A stretch of 64,000 nucleotides of DNA, from contig NC_084836.1 in the NCBI RefSeq assembly GCF_033115175.1, forward strand, positions 70,975,297 to 71,039,296, read 5' to 3'. A program made the translations under genes and the position numbers. The notes beneath the pieces are model-generated. The model ran no database searches. It had not been told where the DNA came from and worked only from the letters and a program-made list of their open reading frames with translations. Below, in pieces: positions 46,431 to 57,219 of this stretch (position 1 is the first letter of the stretch; each line of letters starts with the position of its first letter). Origin of the DNA: Lepus europaeus (taxonomy: Eukaryota > Chordata > Mammalia > Lagomorpha > Leporidae).

Positions 46431-46750
46431 GGGCCCGCACTGTAGCTCAGCGGGTTAATGCCCTGGCCTGAAGCGCTGGCATCCCATATAGGTGCCAGTT
46501 TGAGACCCGGCTACTCCACTTCCCATCCAGCTCTCTGCTATGGCCTGGGAAAGCAGTAGAAGATGGCCCAAGTCCTTGGGCCCCTACACCTGCGTGGGAG
46601 ACCCTGAAGAAGCTCCTGGCTTCAGATTGGCGCAGTTCTGGCTATTGCGGCCAATTGGGGAGTGAACCATCAGATGGAAGACCTCTCTCTCTCTCTCTGC
46701 CTCTCTTCTCTATGTGTAACTCTTTCAAATAAATAAATCTTTACAAAAAA
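46431..46750 (+). mobile_element. C-type SINE with perfect duplication
   Basis: Forward copy starting GGGCCCGCACTGTAGCTC. AATAGCATCTTTGAG (46,416-46,430 and 46,751-46,765) is a perfect 15-base duplication, so copies of this AATAAAT-tailed subfamily also moved relatively recently. Confidence 0.95.
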
Positions 46751-46785
46751 AATAGCATCTTTGAGAACTCTGTGAAGGAGATGAC

Positions 46786-47136
46786 TTTTTTTTTTTTATT
46801 TTTTTTGACAGGCAGAGTGGACAGTGAGAGAGAGAGAGACAGACAGAAAGGTCTTCCTTTTGCCGTTGGTTCACCCTCCAATGGCCGCCGCGGTTGGCGC
46901 GCTGCGGCCGGCGCACCGCGCTGATCCGATGGCAGGAGCCAGGTGCTTCTCCTGGTCTCCCATGGGGTGCAGGGCCCAAGCATTTGGGCCATCCTCCACT
47001 GCACTCCCTGGCCACAGCAGAGAGCTGGCCTGGAAGAGGAACATCCGGGACAGGACCGGTGCCCCGACCGGGACTAGAACCCGGTGTGCCGGCGCCGCAA
47101 GGCGGAGGATTAGCCTAGTGAGCCGCGGCGCTTGCC
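46786..47136 (-). mobile_element. Young C-type SINE
   Basis: Reverse copy with a strongly CpG-rich inverted head (GGCCGCCGCGGTTGGCGCGC). AGGAGATGAC (46,776-46,785 and 47,137-47,146) is the duplication. The retained CpG content suggests recent insertion. Confidence 0.95.
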
Positions 47137-47146
47137 AGGAGATGAC

Positions 47147-47522
47147 ATTTTAGCATTTTTAGCATTTCCTTTCCTGTACTGGTCACTCTCAAGCCAAACC
47201 AATACCCTCCCATACCCAATTCTTTTTTTTTTTTTAATCCAAAGCTTTACTTCCTACCAACAGTCTACCAGTAGCTACAAAAATAGTAGCTGATCCCTTA
47301 ATATGCAATCTTCCTGTAAATTACAGCATTTAAACAGGAAATTTTTAGAAACTAAAGAAGCAACTTCTAAAGAACTCTCTAGGAAAAGTTTCAAGCACCA
47401 TCTCAAAGTTGATGATATTTTGGGTAGCTATTTTAAGTATCCTGAGTCATTAAAGGCAGTGACTCACACTTTATCCTATTTTTTTTTTTTTTAAATCAAC
47501 AGCTTTACTGAAATCTAATTCA
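47147..47522. other. Unassigned intergenic DNA with two poly(T) runs
   Basis: About 375 bases. Poly(T) runs occur near 47,223-47,236 and 47,479-47,492. No gene is recognised. Confidence 0.4.
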
Positions 47523-47800
47523 GGGGCTGGTGTTGTGGTGCACCAAGTTCAGCTGCCGACTAGGACACCGGCACCCCATACCAGAGTGCCAATTCTAGTC
47601 CTTGCTGCTCTGCTTCTGATTCAGCTTTCTGCTAACGCAACTGAGAAAGCAGCAGGAAATGGCCACCCACTTGGGAGACTGAGATGGCGCTCCTGGCTCC
47701 TGGCTTCAGCCTGGCCCAGGAAGACCTTTCTCTCTCTCTGCCTCTCCTCTCTCTGTGCAACTCTGACTTTCAAATAAATAAATCTTTTTTTAAAAAAAGG
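47523..47800 (+). mobile_element. C-type SINE, shortened
   Basis: Forward copy starting AGGGGCTGGTGTTGTGGTG. The segment between GGCCTGGCCCAG and GAAGACCTTTCTCTC is deleted. Confidence 0.88.
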
Positions 47801-48228
47801 AATATTACAATATACAGGTGGCTTATAGCTTGCCTGTTTCTTCTTAATTCACTCAAATAGATGTGCTGTGAAAATATTTCTATTTCAGTGATCCAGATTG
47901 TTCTATCACTAGAACATGGAATTTTAGAATACAGCAATTTCTTTGTATGGTTAATGGAGATATAATTCACATACCATAAAATCCACTCTGTAGTGTTTGT
48001 TTAATTTACAGGCTTTTAGTATATTCAGCAAGTTGTGCAACTATCACTATCTAATTCCCAGAATTTATTCTCATAATTCTACAAAAACTTCAAACTCTAT
48101 AACCATTAGTAGTCACTCCCCATTAACCTCTCATTGAGCCCATGGTATATACTAACCTTTACCTGTTTTGGACATTTTATATGAATGAGTCAAACAATTT
48201 GTAGCTTCTTTCTCTTATTATTTTCTTT

Positions 48229-48509
48229 TAAAGAAGACATATTTACTTGAAAGGCAGTTACAGAGAGAGATTTTTCCATTTGCTGGTTCACTCCCCAAAC
48301 AGCTGCAATGGCCAAGGCTGGGCCAAATCAAAGCCAAGAGGCAGAAGCTCCATCCAGGTCTCCCAATTGGGTGCCAGGGCCCAGGGACTTGGGTCAACTT
48401 CCACTGCTTTCCTAGGTGCATTAGCACAGAGCTGGAGCAGAAGTGGAGTAGGCAGGACTCAAACCAGAGCCCACATGGCTTAATTTGCTGTACTACAGTG
48501 CTGGTCACT
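48229..48509 (-). mobile_element. C-type SINE inside L1M
   Basis: Reverse copy from AAGAAGACATATTTACTTG to TGTACTACAGTGCTGGTC. The GA tract is nearly absent. Confidence 0.88.
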
Positions 48510-48609
48510 ATGCCTAACATTTCCAAGTTCATTGTTGAAGCATGCATTATTTTCATTTCTTTTTTTATTGTCAATTAGTATTTCATTAAATTGATAAGCA
48601 GTACATTTT

Positions 48610-48990
48610 TTATTTCTTTCTTTTTTAGATTTTTTTTTATTTTTTATTTTTATTTTTTTATTTTTTATTTTTTTTGACAGGCAGAGTGGATAGTGAGAGA
48701 GAGACAGAGAGAAAGGTCTTCCTTTTTGCCATTGGTTCACTCTCCAATGGCCGCTGCGGCCGGCGCATCTCGCTGATCTGAAGCCAGGAGCCAGGTGCTG
48801 TTCCTGGTCTCCCATGCGGGTGCAGGGCCCAAGCACTTGGGCCATCCTCCACTGCCTTCCCGGGCCACAGCAGAGAGCTGGCCTGGAAGAGGGGCAACCG
48901 GGACAGAATTCGGCGCCCCAACTGGGACTAGAACCTGGTGTGCCGGCGCCGCAAGTCGGAGGATTAGCCTGTTAAGCCACGGCGCCGGCC
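48610..48990 (-). mobile_element. Young C-type SINE with 65-base T-rich tail
   Basis: Reverse copy whose tail is an unusually long T-rich tract (48,610-48,676, ATTTTTTATTTTTATTTT type). It ends AGCCACGGCGCCGGCC. With the next copy it lies inside AGCAGTACATTTT (48,597-48,609 and 49,325-49,337). Confidence 0.94.
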
Positions 48991-49324
48991 TTTTTTTTTT
49001 TTTTTTTTTTTTTTTGACAGGCAGAGTTAGACAGTGAGAGGGGCAGAGAGAAAGGTCTTCCTTCCGTTGGTTCACCCCCAAATGGCCACTACGTCGGCAA
49101 GCTGCGCCAATCCAAAGCCAGGAGCCAGGCACTTCCTCCCTGTTTCCCATGCGGGTGCAGGGCCCAAACATTTGGGCCATCCTCCACTGCCTTCCCGGGC
49201 CACAGCAGAGAGCTAGACTGAAAGAGGAGCAACTGGGACAGAATCTGGCGCCCCAACCAGGACTAGAACCTGGGGTGCCAGTGCCGCAGGCAGAGGATTA
49301 GCCAGGTGAGCCGCAGCACTGGCC
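48991..49324 (-). mobile_element. Young C-type SINE, tandem partner
   Basis: Reverse copy with a 25-base poly(T), GACAGGCAGAGTTAGACAG and head GAGCCGCAGCACTGGCC. Confidence 0.94.
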
Positions 49325-49588
49325 AGCAGTACATTTTCTATACCTGTTCACCAATTGATCAGTTGTTTCTACTTCTTGGCTATTATGAATCATGCTGCCA
49401 TGAACATTTATATACAAGTTTTTGCGTGTTCATGTTTTCACTGACTGTAAGTATATACCTAGAAGTGGAACTGATGAATTAAACAGTAGCTCTGCTTAGC
49501 ATTTTGTGAAACTGTCAAGTTGTTTTCCAAAATGGCTGCCCCATTTACATCCCAGTAGTAGTGTATGAAGGTTCCAAATGCCTAACTT

Positions 49589-49944
49589 TTTTTTTTTTTT
49601 TTAAGATTTATTTATTTACTTGAAAGTCAGTGTTATACAGAGAGAAACGGAGAGGCAGAGAGAGAGGTCTTCCACCCACAGGTTCACTCCCCAATTGGCT
49701 GCAACAGCCAGAGCTGTGCTGATCTGAAGCCAGGAGGCACGAACTTCCTCTAGGTCTCCCAAGCAGGTACAGGGGCCCAAAGACTTGGGTCATCTTCTGC
49801 TGCTTTCCCAGGCCACAGTAGAGAACTGGACCAGAAGTGGAGCAGCCAGGACTTGAACTGGCACTCATATGGGATGCTGGCTCTGCAGGTGGCATCTTTA
49901 TGGCATCTTTACCCACTTCACCACTTCACCACAGTGCCAGCCCC
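49589..49944 (-). mobile_element. C-type SINE with small tandem duplications
   Basis: Reverse copy. Near the inverted head, TTTATGGCATC(TTTA) and ACTTCACC are each duplicated (about 49,896-49,930), adding roughly 20 bases. Flanks AAATGCCTAAC / AAATGTTTAAC form the target duplication. Confidence 0.92.
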
Positions 49945-49958
49945 CAAATGTTTAACCT

Positions 49959-49994
49959 TTTTTTTTTTTTTTTAATTTTTTGACAGGCAGAGTG

Positions 49995-50038
<44 letters not shown>

Positions 50039-50325
50039 TCTTCCTTTTGCCATTGGTTCACCCTCCAATGGCCACCACAGCCGGCGCGCTGCTGCCGGCA
50101 CACTGCGCTGATCCGAAAGTAGGAGCCAGGTGCTCCTCCTGGTCTCCCATGAGAGTGCAGGGCCCAAGGACTTGGGCCATCCTCCACTGCCTTCCTGGGC
50201 CACAGCAGAGAGCTGGCCTGGAGGAGAGGCAACCGGGACAGAATCCAGCGCCCCAACTGGGACTAGAACCCGGTGTGCCGGCGCCGCAGGCAGAGGATTA
50301 GCCTATTGAGCCGCAGCGCCGGCCT
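49959..50325 (-). mobile_element. Young C-type SINE with (GA)n expansion
   Basis: Reverse copy with poly(T), GACAGGCAGAGTGGACAG and a GA run of about 34 bases at 50,001-50,034. It ends GAGCCGCAGCGCCGGCC. Confidence 0.94.
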
Positions 50326-50348
50326 CCAAATATTTAACTTTAAAAAGA

Positions 50349-50371
50349 GGCTGGCACTGTGGCTCACTTTC
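50349..50371 (+). mobile_element. C-type SINE head stub
   Basis: GAGGCTGGCACTGTGGCTCAC matches only the first 20 or so bases of a forward C-type head. Very short, so tentative. Confidence 0.4.
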
Positions 50372-50438
50372 CAGGCTCTGAACCGCACAGTAAAGGTTTA
50401 GGGGAGTGCTTGGTTGTGCTGGGGGGTTTGGGTGGCAC

Positions 50439-50904
50439 TGTTATGGGGAAAACAGAAGCAAAAAAAGGTGACCTCGGTTCCTAGCTCATGTGGAAGAATT
50501 TCCACCTGGACACGGTTTATTTAAGGCAGAAACCTCCTGCTGCAGCAGCCAGGAGGGAGGCCTCTAAGAGTCAGACCTGAGAAACTGGTAGAGGTGGAGT
50601 CTTTTAAGCACAGTTCAGGGAATAATCAATCAAAGGGCAGGGACAAAACCCATCAGAGAGCCAGAGTTCTAAATCCATCTAGCCTGCACAGAATAAAACC
50701 AAAAAGCCATTAGAAGGGTGGGACAGGTAACTTTCTGTTCTCAGCGTAAAACCAGAAACTCAGAAGAGTGAGAGAGGTACTTTTGTCTTGCTAAAAACAG
50801 CTTCTGGTGGAAGAGGGGGGAGGAGTAAGCACTCTTAAAGGGTCTCCCCCTTTTCTCATTCCAACCGGGACCTGACCTGAATTTCTATCAGGACACCTGT
50901 CACA
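50439..50904 (-). mobile_element. Solo endogenous retroviral LTR
   Basis: A 466-base block beginning TGTTATGGGG and ending CACCTGTCACA, flanked by an exact four-base duplication GCAC (50,435-50,438 and 50,905-50,908). Read on the minus strand it runs TGTGACAGGTG to CCATAACA, with an AATAAA signal (TTTATT at about 50,517) some 80 bases before its 3' end, as expected for U3-R-U5. No viral genes. It shows little resemblance to the LTR at 20,953. Confidence 0.8.
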
Positions 50905-51359
50905 GCACCAGGGAGCCTGGGAGGCAGAGCGTATGGAGTGGGGCTGGAGAGGCCAGTGCTGGCCACATTAAGAAGACATTTGAGTATTACATGCCACTTC
51001 CCACCTTCAGTCCCCTGCCAGAGGCTCTGCTTATGGGATGACCCTGCTGGGAACTCCAGAGCCTTCTGCCCTGTCCCTAGGAGGCAGACTGCTGGCTCTT
51101 CTCCTCAGGCTTCTTACGGGCATTTATTGTCCACCTAGATAGCGCCCACTCGTTGTGGCCACCTCTGAGCCAAGTCTGGTGGGATGGGTACTCCTCTCAC
51201 GACCGCCCCACACCCAGTGGTCTCCACTTTTGCCAGGTGCAGGTCTCAGGCCCTTGACAATGCTCAGGGCCTCATGGCTGAAGGAGTCTGGAATCAGCTG
51301 GGCCTGAGCACAACCCCAGCAGTGTGCACCCTGGGGACGTGGCCTGCTAAGGCTGCTAA
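50905..51359. other. Unassigned, moderately GC-rich DNA
   Basis: About 450 bases on the right flank of the solo LTR. No gene or repeat is recognised. The sequence from 50,372 to 50,438 on the left flank is likewise unassigned. Confidence 0.4.
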
Positions 51360-51481
51360 TGGCCTGGGCCAGCCCTGGATGCTATGGACATTTGGGGAGT
51401 GAACCAGTAACCAACAGAGGGGAAAAAATCTCTCTTGCTCTGCCTTCCAAATAAATAAACTTAAAAAATAAATAAATAAAA
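51360..51481 (+). mobile_element. C-type SINE 3' fragment
   Basis: GGCCTGGGCCAGCCCTGG, ACATTTGGGGAGTGAACCAG and CAAATAAATAAAC, followed by AAATA units. The head is absent. Confidence 0.82.
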
Positions 51482-51706
51482 AGCTGACATGATAGCAAGG
51501 AACCTTTAACATGGATTCATTTCTCTACATCCCTATGGGTGGTTAGGGTAGAATGTGAAGTTGAGACCCTACCAAGCTGAGAAGTATAAGAGATCCACTG
51601 CCTCAAACAGTTGAGACTCCGAAGGGCTAAACCTTCAATGCAAGGGTGAGCCAAAAGCAGATCTATCCCAACCTGTCTTCCAGAGGACTGAAATAAGAAT
51701 GGTCTT

Positions 51707-52009
51707 TTTTTTTTTTTTTTTTTTGACAGCCAGAGTGGATAGTGAGAGAGAGAGAGAGAGAGAAAGGTCTTCCTTTTTGCCATTGGTTCACCCTCCAATG
51801 GCCGCTGCGGCCAGCGCACCTCGCTGATCCAAGCCAGGAGCCAGGTGCTGGTCTCCCATGCGGGTGCAGGGCCCAAGGACTTGGGCCATCCTCCACTGCA
51901 CTCCCGGGCCATAGCAGAGAGCTGGCCTGGAAGAGGGGCAACCGGGATAGAACCTGGTGTGCCGGTGCCGCAAGGCAGAGGATTAGCCTGTTGAGCCACG
52001 GCGCCAGCC
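51707..52009 (-). mobile_element. Young C-type SINE with perfect duplication
   Basis: Reverse copy with poly(T) and GACAGCCAGAGTGGATAG. AAGAATGGTCTT (51,695-51,706 and 52,010-52,021) flanks it. The segment between GGGATAGAA and CCTGGTGTGCCGG is deleted. Confidence 0.95.
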
Positions 52010-52159
52010 AAGAATGGTCTTGATGGGAGCAGGGAAAAGAAAGAAAAATACCTAAGAAATGGTCAAAACAAGCTGAATTTTCAGGGAATTGCAACACTAA
52101 TTCATACAATCTGGGTCTTTCAAAATTCCTAAACCCACAAAATTCAGTTTAAACTGAGC

Positions 52160-52298
52160 CTAGTAGAGTAAGCACTGTGACACAGCAGGTTGAGCCACGG
52201 CTTAGAAAACCCATACCCCATATCAGAGTGCCTGGGTTCGAGTCCTGTCTCTACTTTTTTTTTTTACAATATTAATTTATTTATTTGAAAGAATTACA

Positions 52299-52333
<35 letters not shown>

Positions 52334-52832
52334 CTTCCATCTTCTGGTTCACTCCCTATAAGATTGCAATGGCCAGGGCTGAGCCAGGCCAGAGCCAGGA
52401 GCCAGGAGCTTCATCTGGGTCTCCATCTGGATGGCAGGGGTCCAAACACTTGGGTCATCTTCTGTTACTTTTCCCAGGCCATTAGCAGGAAGCTGGATCA
52501 GAAATGGAGCAGCCAGGACTCCAAAAAGCACCCATATGTGATGCCAGCAAAGTGGGCAACAGCTTTATGCACTACACCACAACACCGGCCCTGTGCCTCT
52601 ACTTCTGACCCAGCTTCCTGCCAATGCTGAGAGGGAGCAGATAATGGCTCAAGTACTTGGGTCCTGGCTACCCACATGAGAGACCTGGATAGAGTTGCGG
52701 GCTCCTGATTTCGACTTGGCTCAATCCTGGCTATTGTAGGCATTTGGGGAATAAGCAATCAGATGGAAGATGGCTCTCTTTCCCTCTCTCTGTCACTCTG
52801 CCTTTTAAATAAATAAAAACAAATGTATAAAG
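52160..52832 (+). mobile_element. Old C-type SINE split by an inserted SINE
   Basis: The outer forward copy starts GTAGAGTAAGCACTGTGAC with the old-variant CATATCAGAGTGCCTGGG. It breaks at CTCTACTT (52,255) and resumes at 52,591 with CCTCTACTTCTGACCCAGC, ending TTTTAAATAAATAAAAAC. Confidence 0.92.
52256..52590 (-). mobile_element. C-type SINE nested in a SINE
   Basis: Reverse copy with poly(T) and a GA run of about 28 bases (52,300-52,329), ending CACCACAACACCGGCCC. TCTACTT flanks it. Confidence 0.93.
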
Positions 52833-53029
52833 TTTTTTAGGAAAAATAGAAATAAAAATTTTCTGAAAATAAAATGATCTTCTTAATCTTGAAGAAGAAA
52901 AAATAAATCCTCATGTTAGGCATTAAAGAATTTTCTCCAAAAATCAAAAATTCCCAAGGAAAATGAGGTTTTATAGTGGAAAAAAATTAAATGCACAGGA
53001 AGTAAAGTATTCTGAACATCAACTAGTTT

Positions 53030-53343
53030 TTTTAAAAAAGATTTATTTATTTACTTGCAAGGCAAATATACAGAGAGGTTGAGAGATTTTCCATCTGCTG
53101 GTTTACTCCCCAGATGGCTGCAATGGCTGGGGCTAGGCCGGCCAAAGTCAGGAGCCTGTAACTCCATTCAGGTCTTCATGTGGGTGGCAGGGACCCAAGG
53201 ACTTGGAGCATCCTCCACTACTTTCCTAGGCACATTACTGGAGCTGAATTGGAAGTGGAGCAGCTGGAATTCGAACTAGTGCTCAAATGGAATGTGGGCA
53301 TCGCAGGTGACTCCTTAACTGGCTGTGCCACACCACCAGCCCC
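53030..53343 (-). mobile_element. C-type SINE
   Basis: Reverse copy from AAAAAGATTTATTTATTTACTTG to TGCCACACCACCAGCCCC. Confidence 0.9.
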
Positions 53344-53493
53344 TGATCAACCAGTTTAAACAACACAGACTAGAAACAGGCCACCAGGGGCTTTGGATGT
53401 TGGAATAATAAGATCTACACTATAAAATAATTCTGAATTCTATTTTTCAAGAAATAAAAGGCAAGCTTGAAACATCTATAAGAAATAGGTAGC

Positions 53494-53830
53494 AGGGGCC
53501 AGCATTGTGGCATATTGGGTAAAGCTGCTGCCTGCGATGTCAGTGTCCTATATGGGTGCCAGTTCATGTCCCAGCAGGTCCACTTCTGATTCAGCTCTCT
53601 GTTAATGGCCTGAGAAAGCAGTAGAAGATGGCCCAAGTGTTTGGATCCCTGCTACCCACGTGGGAGATTTGGATGAACTTCCTAGCTCCTGGCTTTGGCC
53701 TAACCCAGCCCAGCCATTGCAGCCATCTGGGGAGTGGACTGGCAGATGGAACATTCTCTCTGTGTGTGTCTATCTGTCTGTCTCTCTCTCTGTAACTCTG
53801 ATTTAATAAAAATTTTTAAAATATTAAAAA
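53494..53830 (+). mobile_element. C-type SINE with duplication
   Basis: Forward copy starting AGGGGCCAGCATTGTGGC. AAATAGGTAGC flanks it (53,483-53,493 and 53,831-53,841). It contains TGTGTGTGTCTATCTGTCTG in the CT tract. Confidence 0.94.
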
Positions 53831-53867
53831 AAATAGGTAGCCAATAATTTTTTTTAAATGATTATAT

Positions 53868-54185
53868 TAGCTTCCTAAGGTCTGCCATACCAACATTACC
53901 ACACTTAGTAGCTTAAAACAACAGAAATCTGTTCTCTCACAGATCTGGAAACCACAAGTTCTAAACCAAGGAGTTGGTAGGTTTGCTTCTTTCTGAAGAC
54001 TGAGAGCAAATCCATTCTGTGTATCTCTGGAAGTTTATGGCAGGTGCTGGCAATCCTTGGCATGCCTTAACTTACAGAAATATCACTCCAGTCTCCGCCA
54101 CCATCGTCACATGACCTTCTTCTCTAAATGTCTTCTTTTCCCTCTCTTAGGAGGACACTGCTGTGGTGGGGATACAGTTTTAGTG
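53868..54185. mobile_element. Ancient mammalian interspersed repeat, second copy
   Basis: CTTAAAACAACAGAAATCTG, GTTCTCTCACAGATCTGG, GGCAATCCTTGGCATGCC and ATCGTCACATGACCTTCTTC. It belongs to the same family as 9,770-10,160 and has better preserved central words. Family name uncertain. Confidence 0.6.
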
Positions 54186-54871
54186 TGTCCCTCAAAGGTC
54201 CATGTGTTGGGAGCTTGGTTCTCTGTGTGGCAACACTAAGAGGTTAAAGAACCTTGAAGAGAAGCCGGCGCCGTGGCTTAACAGGCTAATCCTCCGCCTT
54301 GCGGCGCCGGCACACCGGGTTCTAGTCCCAGTCGGGGCACCGATCCTGTCCCGGTTGCCCCTCTTCCAGGCCAGCTCTCTGCTGTGGCCAGGGAGTGCAG
54401 TGGAGGATGGCCCAAGTGCTTGGGCCCTGCACCCCATGGGAAACCAGGATAAGCACCTGGCTCCTGCCATCGGATCAGCGCAGTGCGCCGGCCACAGCAC
54501 ACTACCGCGGCGGCCATTGGAGGGTGAACCAACGGCAAAAAGGAAGACCTTTCTCTCTGTCTCTCTCTCACTGTCCACTCTGTCTGTCAAAAAAAAAAAA
54601 AAAAAAAAAAGAACCTTGAAGAGGTGGGGCCTCACATGAGGTAATTAAGTCACGAGGGGCACAGCCCTCAGAGGGATTTATGGTGGTCTCCAAAATGAGT
54701 TAGGTCCATGAAAACAGGCCACTAGAAAGAACACGTTGGCCACTCTGCGGTCTCTGCTTTCCCACCTAGCCATGCTCCTGCCATGACACCATCTGCTTAT
54801 TGTGATGCAGCCAAGGGAGATCTCACAATGTGCTTAACAAATGGGGTCACCCAGTCCCCCCAAACCATGAG
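54186..54871. mobile_element. LTR-like old repeat, interrupted by a SINE
   Basis: CAAAGGTCCATGTGTTGGGAG, AGGTGGGGCCTCACATGAGG, AATTAAGTCACGAGGGGC and ACCATCTGCTTATTGTGATG are in the order of a common old mammalian LTR-like repeat, related to 37,881-38,125. The young SINE at 54,262-54,607 splits it. Confidence 0.5.
54262..54607 (+). mobile_element. Young C-type SINE with perfect 16-base duplication
   Basis: Forward full-length copy starting AAGCCGGCGCCGTGGC with poly(A). AAAGAACCTTGAAGAG (54,246-54,261 and 54,608-54,623) flanks it exactly. Confidence 0.97.
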
Positions 54872-55152
54872 CTAGGGATGGGTGCTTGGCTCAGCAGCAG
54901 AGACACTGCTTGAGATGCCTGCTTTCCCTATCTGAGCACCAGCTCTGCTCTTAATCCAGCTTCATGCTAATGTACACTCTGGGAGGCAGCAGGTGATAGC
55001 TCATAAGTACATGAGCTGCCTCCCATGTGAGAGACCTGGATTAAGTTCTGGACTCCCGGCTTTAACTTGGACAGCCCTAGTTATGAATCAGCAGGTGGAA
55101 AATCTCTTTGTCTTTCTTTCTCTGTCACTCTGCCTTTCAAATAAATAAGTAT
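54872..55152 (+). mobile_element. Old C-type SINE variant
   Basis: Forward copy with GGGTGCTTGGCTCAGCAGC, GCTTGAGATGCCTGCTTTCC and tail CAAATAAATAAG. Confidence 0.83.
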
Positions 55153-55156
55153 CCGA

Positions 55157-55480
55157 GGGGCTGGGGTTGTTGCATAGTGGTAAGGCTGCCACATGCAGTG
55201 TCAGCATCCCATACGGGCGCTGGTTCTCAGCTGTTCCACTTCTGATCCAGCTCCCTGCTGATGATGTAGGAAAGCAATGGAAGATGACCCAAGTGCTTGG
55301 GCCCTTGCACCCACATGGGAGACCTGCAAGAAGCCCCTGGCTCCTAGTTGTGGACTGGTTCAGCTCCCGCCATTGCAGCAACTTGGGGATTGAACCAGCA
55401 GATGGAAAATCTCTCTATGTTTCTCCCTCTCTGTAACTCTGCCTTTCAAATAAATAAATAAATATTTTTTAAAAAATTGA
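55157..55480 (+). mobile_element. C-type SINE
   Basis: Forward copy starting AGGGGCTGGGGTTGTTGC and ending AAATAAATAAATAAATATT. It follows the previous tail by a few bases. Confidence 0.92.
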
Positions 55481-55573
55481 AAAAAAATCATAAATCTATA
55501 TGTTCACACACAAAAAAAAAGAAAATGAAAAGTTTCATTAATCTATAATAACATCAAGAAAAAATCAAGTACC

Positions 55574-55909
55574 AGGGGTCAGCACTGTGGCCTAGTGGGT
55601 AAAGCCACTCCCTACAACACTAAAACTCCATATGGGTACCAGTTTGAGTCCCACCTGCTCTACTTCCAATTGAGTTCCTGCTAATGGCCTGGGAAAAGCA
55701 GCAGAAGATGGCCCAAGTACTTGGGCCCCTGCACCCACATGGGAGACCAGAAGAACCTCCTGGCTCCTGGCTTTGGCCTGGCCAAGCTCTGGCCATTGCA
55801 GCCATCTGAGGAGTGAACCAGTGGGTGGAAGCTCTCTCTCTCCCTCTCTCTCTCTCTCTTGCTGTAACTTTGACTTTCAGATAAATAAATAAGTCTTTTT
55901 TAAAAAAAT
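55574..55909 (+). mobile_element. C-type SINE
   Basis: Forward copy starting AGGGGTCAGCACTGTGGCC and ending GATAAATAAATAAGTC plus T/A runs. AAATCAAG-type flanks recur after this copy and the next. Confidence 0.92.
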
Positions 55910-55912
55910 CAA

Positions 55913-56205
55913 GGGGGCCTGTGCTGTGGCATAGTGGCTTAAGCTGCCACCTTTGGCGCCAGCATCCCATATGGGCACTGTTTTGTATCCTGATTGCTCC
56001 ATGCTAATGTGCCTGGGAAAGCAGTGGAAGATGGCCCAAGTGCTTGGGTCCTGCAACTATGTGGGAAACCTGGGAGAAGCAGATCAGTGCAGCTCTAGCC
56101 ATTGCGGCCACTTGGGGAGTGAATCCGAGGATGAAGACCTTTCTCTCTGTCTCTCCCTTTCTCTGTAACTCTACTTCTCAAATAAATAAATAAAATCTGT
56201 TTAAA
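55913..56205 (+). mobile_element. C-type SINE
   Basis: Forward copy starting GGGGGCCTGTGCTGTGGC, slightly shortened in the middle, ending AAATAAATAAATAAAATC. It is inserted at an AAAAATCAAG site also present at its end. Confidence 0.92.
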
Positions 56206-56281
56206 AAATCAAGTTAATAACTACAAATAAACCTAATAACAATAACAAAAGAAGAAATCTACAGAAAAAATTCTAATGCTT

Positions 56282-56848
56282 GAGGCAGGCATTAAACCTA
56301 GCAGTTAAGGTATGGGTTAACAGCTGGGTTAAGAGCTTGCATCCCAGGTGCTGGTTAAGCTGCTGCCTGTGATTCTAGCACCAGCATCCCAAATGAGTGC
56401 CAGTTTGAGTCCTGGCTGCTCTACTTCTGATCCAGTTCCCAATTAATGCACCTGGGAAAGCAGCTCCCACATGAGAGACCTACGCAGTTCCAGGCTCTTG
56501 GATCTGGCCCAGGCCAGCACTGGCCATTGCAGTCACTGTGAACCAGCAGATGGAAGTTCTCTCTCTGGGTCTCTCCCTCTGGGTAACTCTGCCTTTCAAG
56601 TAATTAAGTAAATCTTTAACCAGAGCTCGCACCCTGTATCTGAATGCCTGGGCTTGATTCCCATCCCCAGCTCTGGATTCCAGCTTCTTGGTACAAATAC
56701 TGGGAAGCAGCAGTGATCGCTCAAATAACTGGATCCCTGCCATCCATATGGGAGACCTGGAATGCGTCTTAAGACTGGCCCAGCCCTGATTATTAGTAAG
56801 CCGGCATAGCAGATGGTGGCTTAATCCACTGTACCACACTGCAGGCCC
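56282..56848 (+). mobile_element. Cluster of C-type SINE pieces
   Basis: Three pieces: 56,282-56,618 (forward, with a doubled head, AGCAGTTAAGG... then CTGGTTAAGCTGCTGCC), 56,620-56,798 (forward old-variant body without head or tail), and 56,799-56,848 (a reverse head only, GCCGGCATAGCAG to CCACACTGCAGGCCC). Recombination or nested truncation explains the disorder. Confidence 0.75.
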
Positions 56849-56881
56849 TAGAAGGAAATATTATTAAAAATGGCTTTCATC

Positions 56882-57219
56882 AGCCAGTGCCACGGCTCAC
56901 TAGGCTAATCCTCTGCCTGCAGCGCCAGCACACTGGGTTCTAGTCTCAGTCAGGGCACCGGATTCTGTCCCGGCTGCTCCTCTTCCAGGCCAGCTCTCTG
57001 CTGTGGCCCGGGAGTACAGTGGAGGATGGCCCAAGTCCTTGGGCCCTGCACCCACATGGGAGACCAGGAGAAGCACCTGGCTCCTGGCTTCGGATCAGCG
57101 TGGTGCGCTGGCTGCAGTGCGCTGGCCATTGGAGGGTGAACCAACAGTAAAGGAAGACCTTTCTCTCTGTCTCTCTCTCTCTCACTGTCCATTCTGCCTG
57201 TAAAAAAAAAAAAAAAAAA
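56882..57219 (+). mobile_element. Young C-type SINE
   Basis: Forward copy starting CAGCCAGTGCCACGGCTC with poly(A). The flanks GGCTTTCATCA / GACTTTAATCA form an imperfect duplication. Confidence 0.93.

Larger units (their letters stand above)
47945..49588 (-). mobile_element. L1M-type LINE 3' part, split by three SINEs
   Basis: The reverse L1M appears in pieces at 47,945-48,228, 48,510-48,609 and 49,325-49,588. AATTCACATACCATAAAATC, TGTGCAACTATCACTATC, GGCTATTATGAATCATGC, GTATATACCTAGAAGTGG and CCAAAATGGCTGCCCC match the ancient L1 3' region. The second and third pieces carry the duplicated AGCAGTACATTTT. Confidence 0.82.

Noticed and set aside
50372-51359. Possible unknown gene in the single-copy region around the minus-strand LTR
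   Set aside because: Short open frames only. Once the LTR is removed, no splice-linked coding structure is evident.
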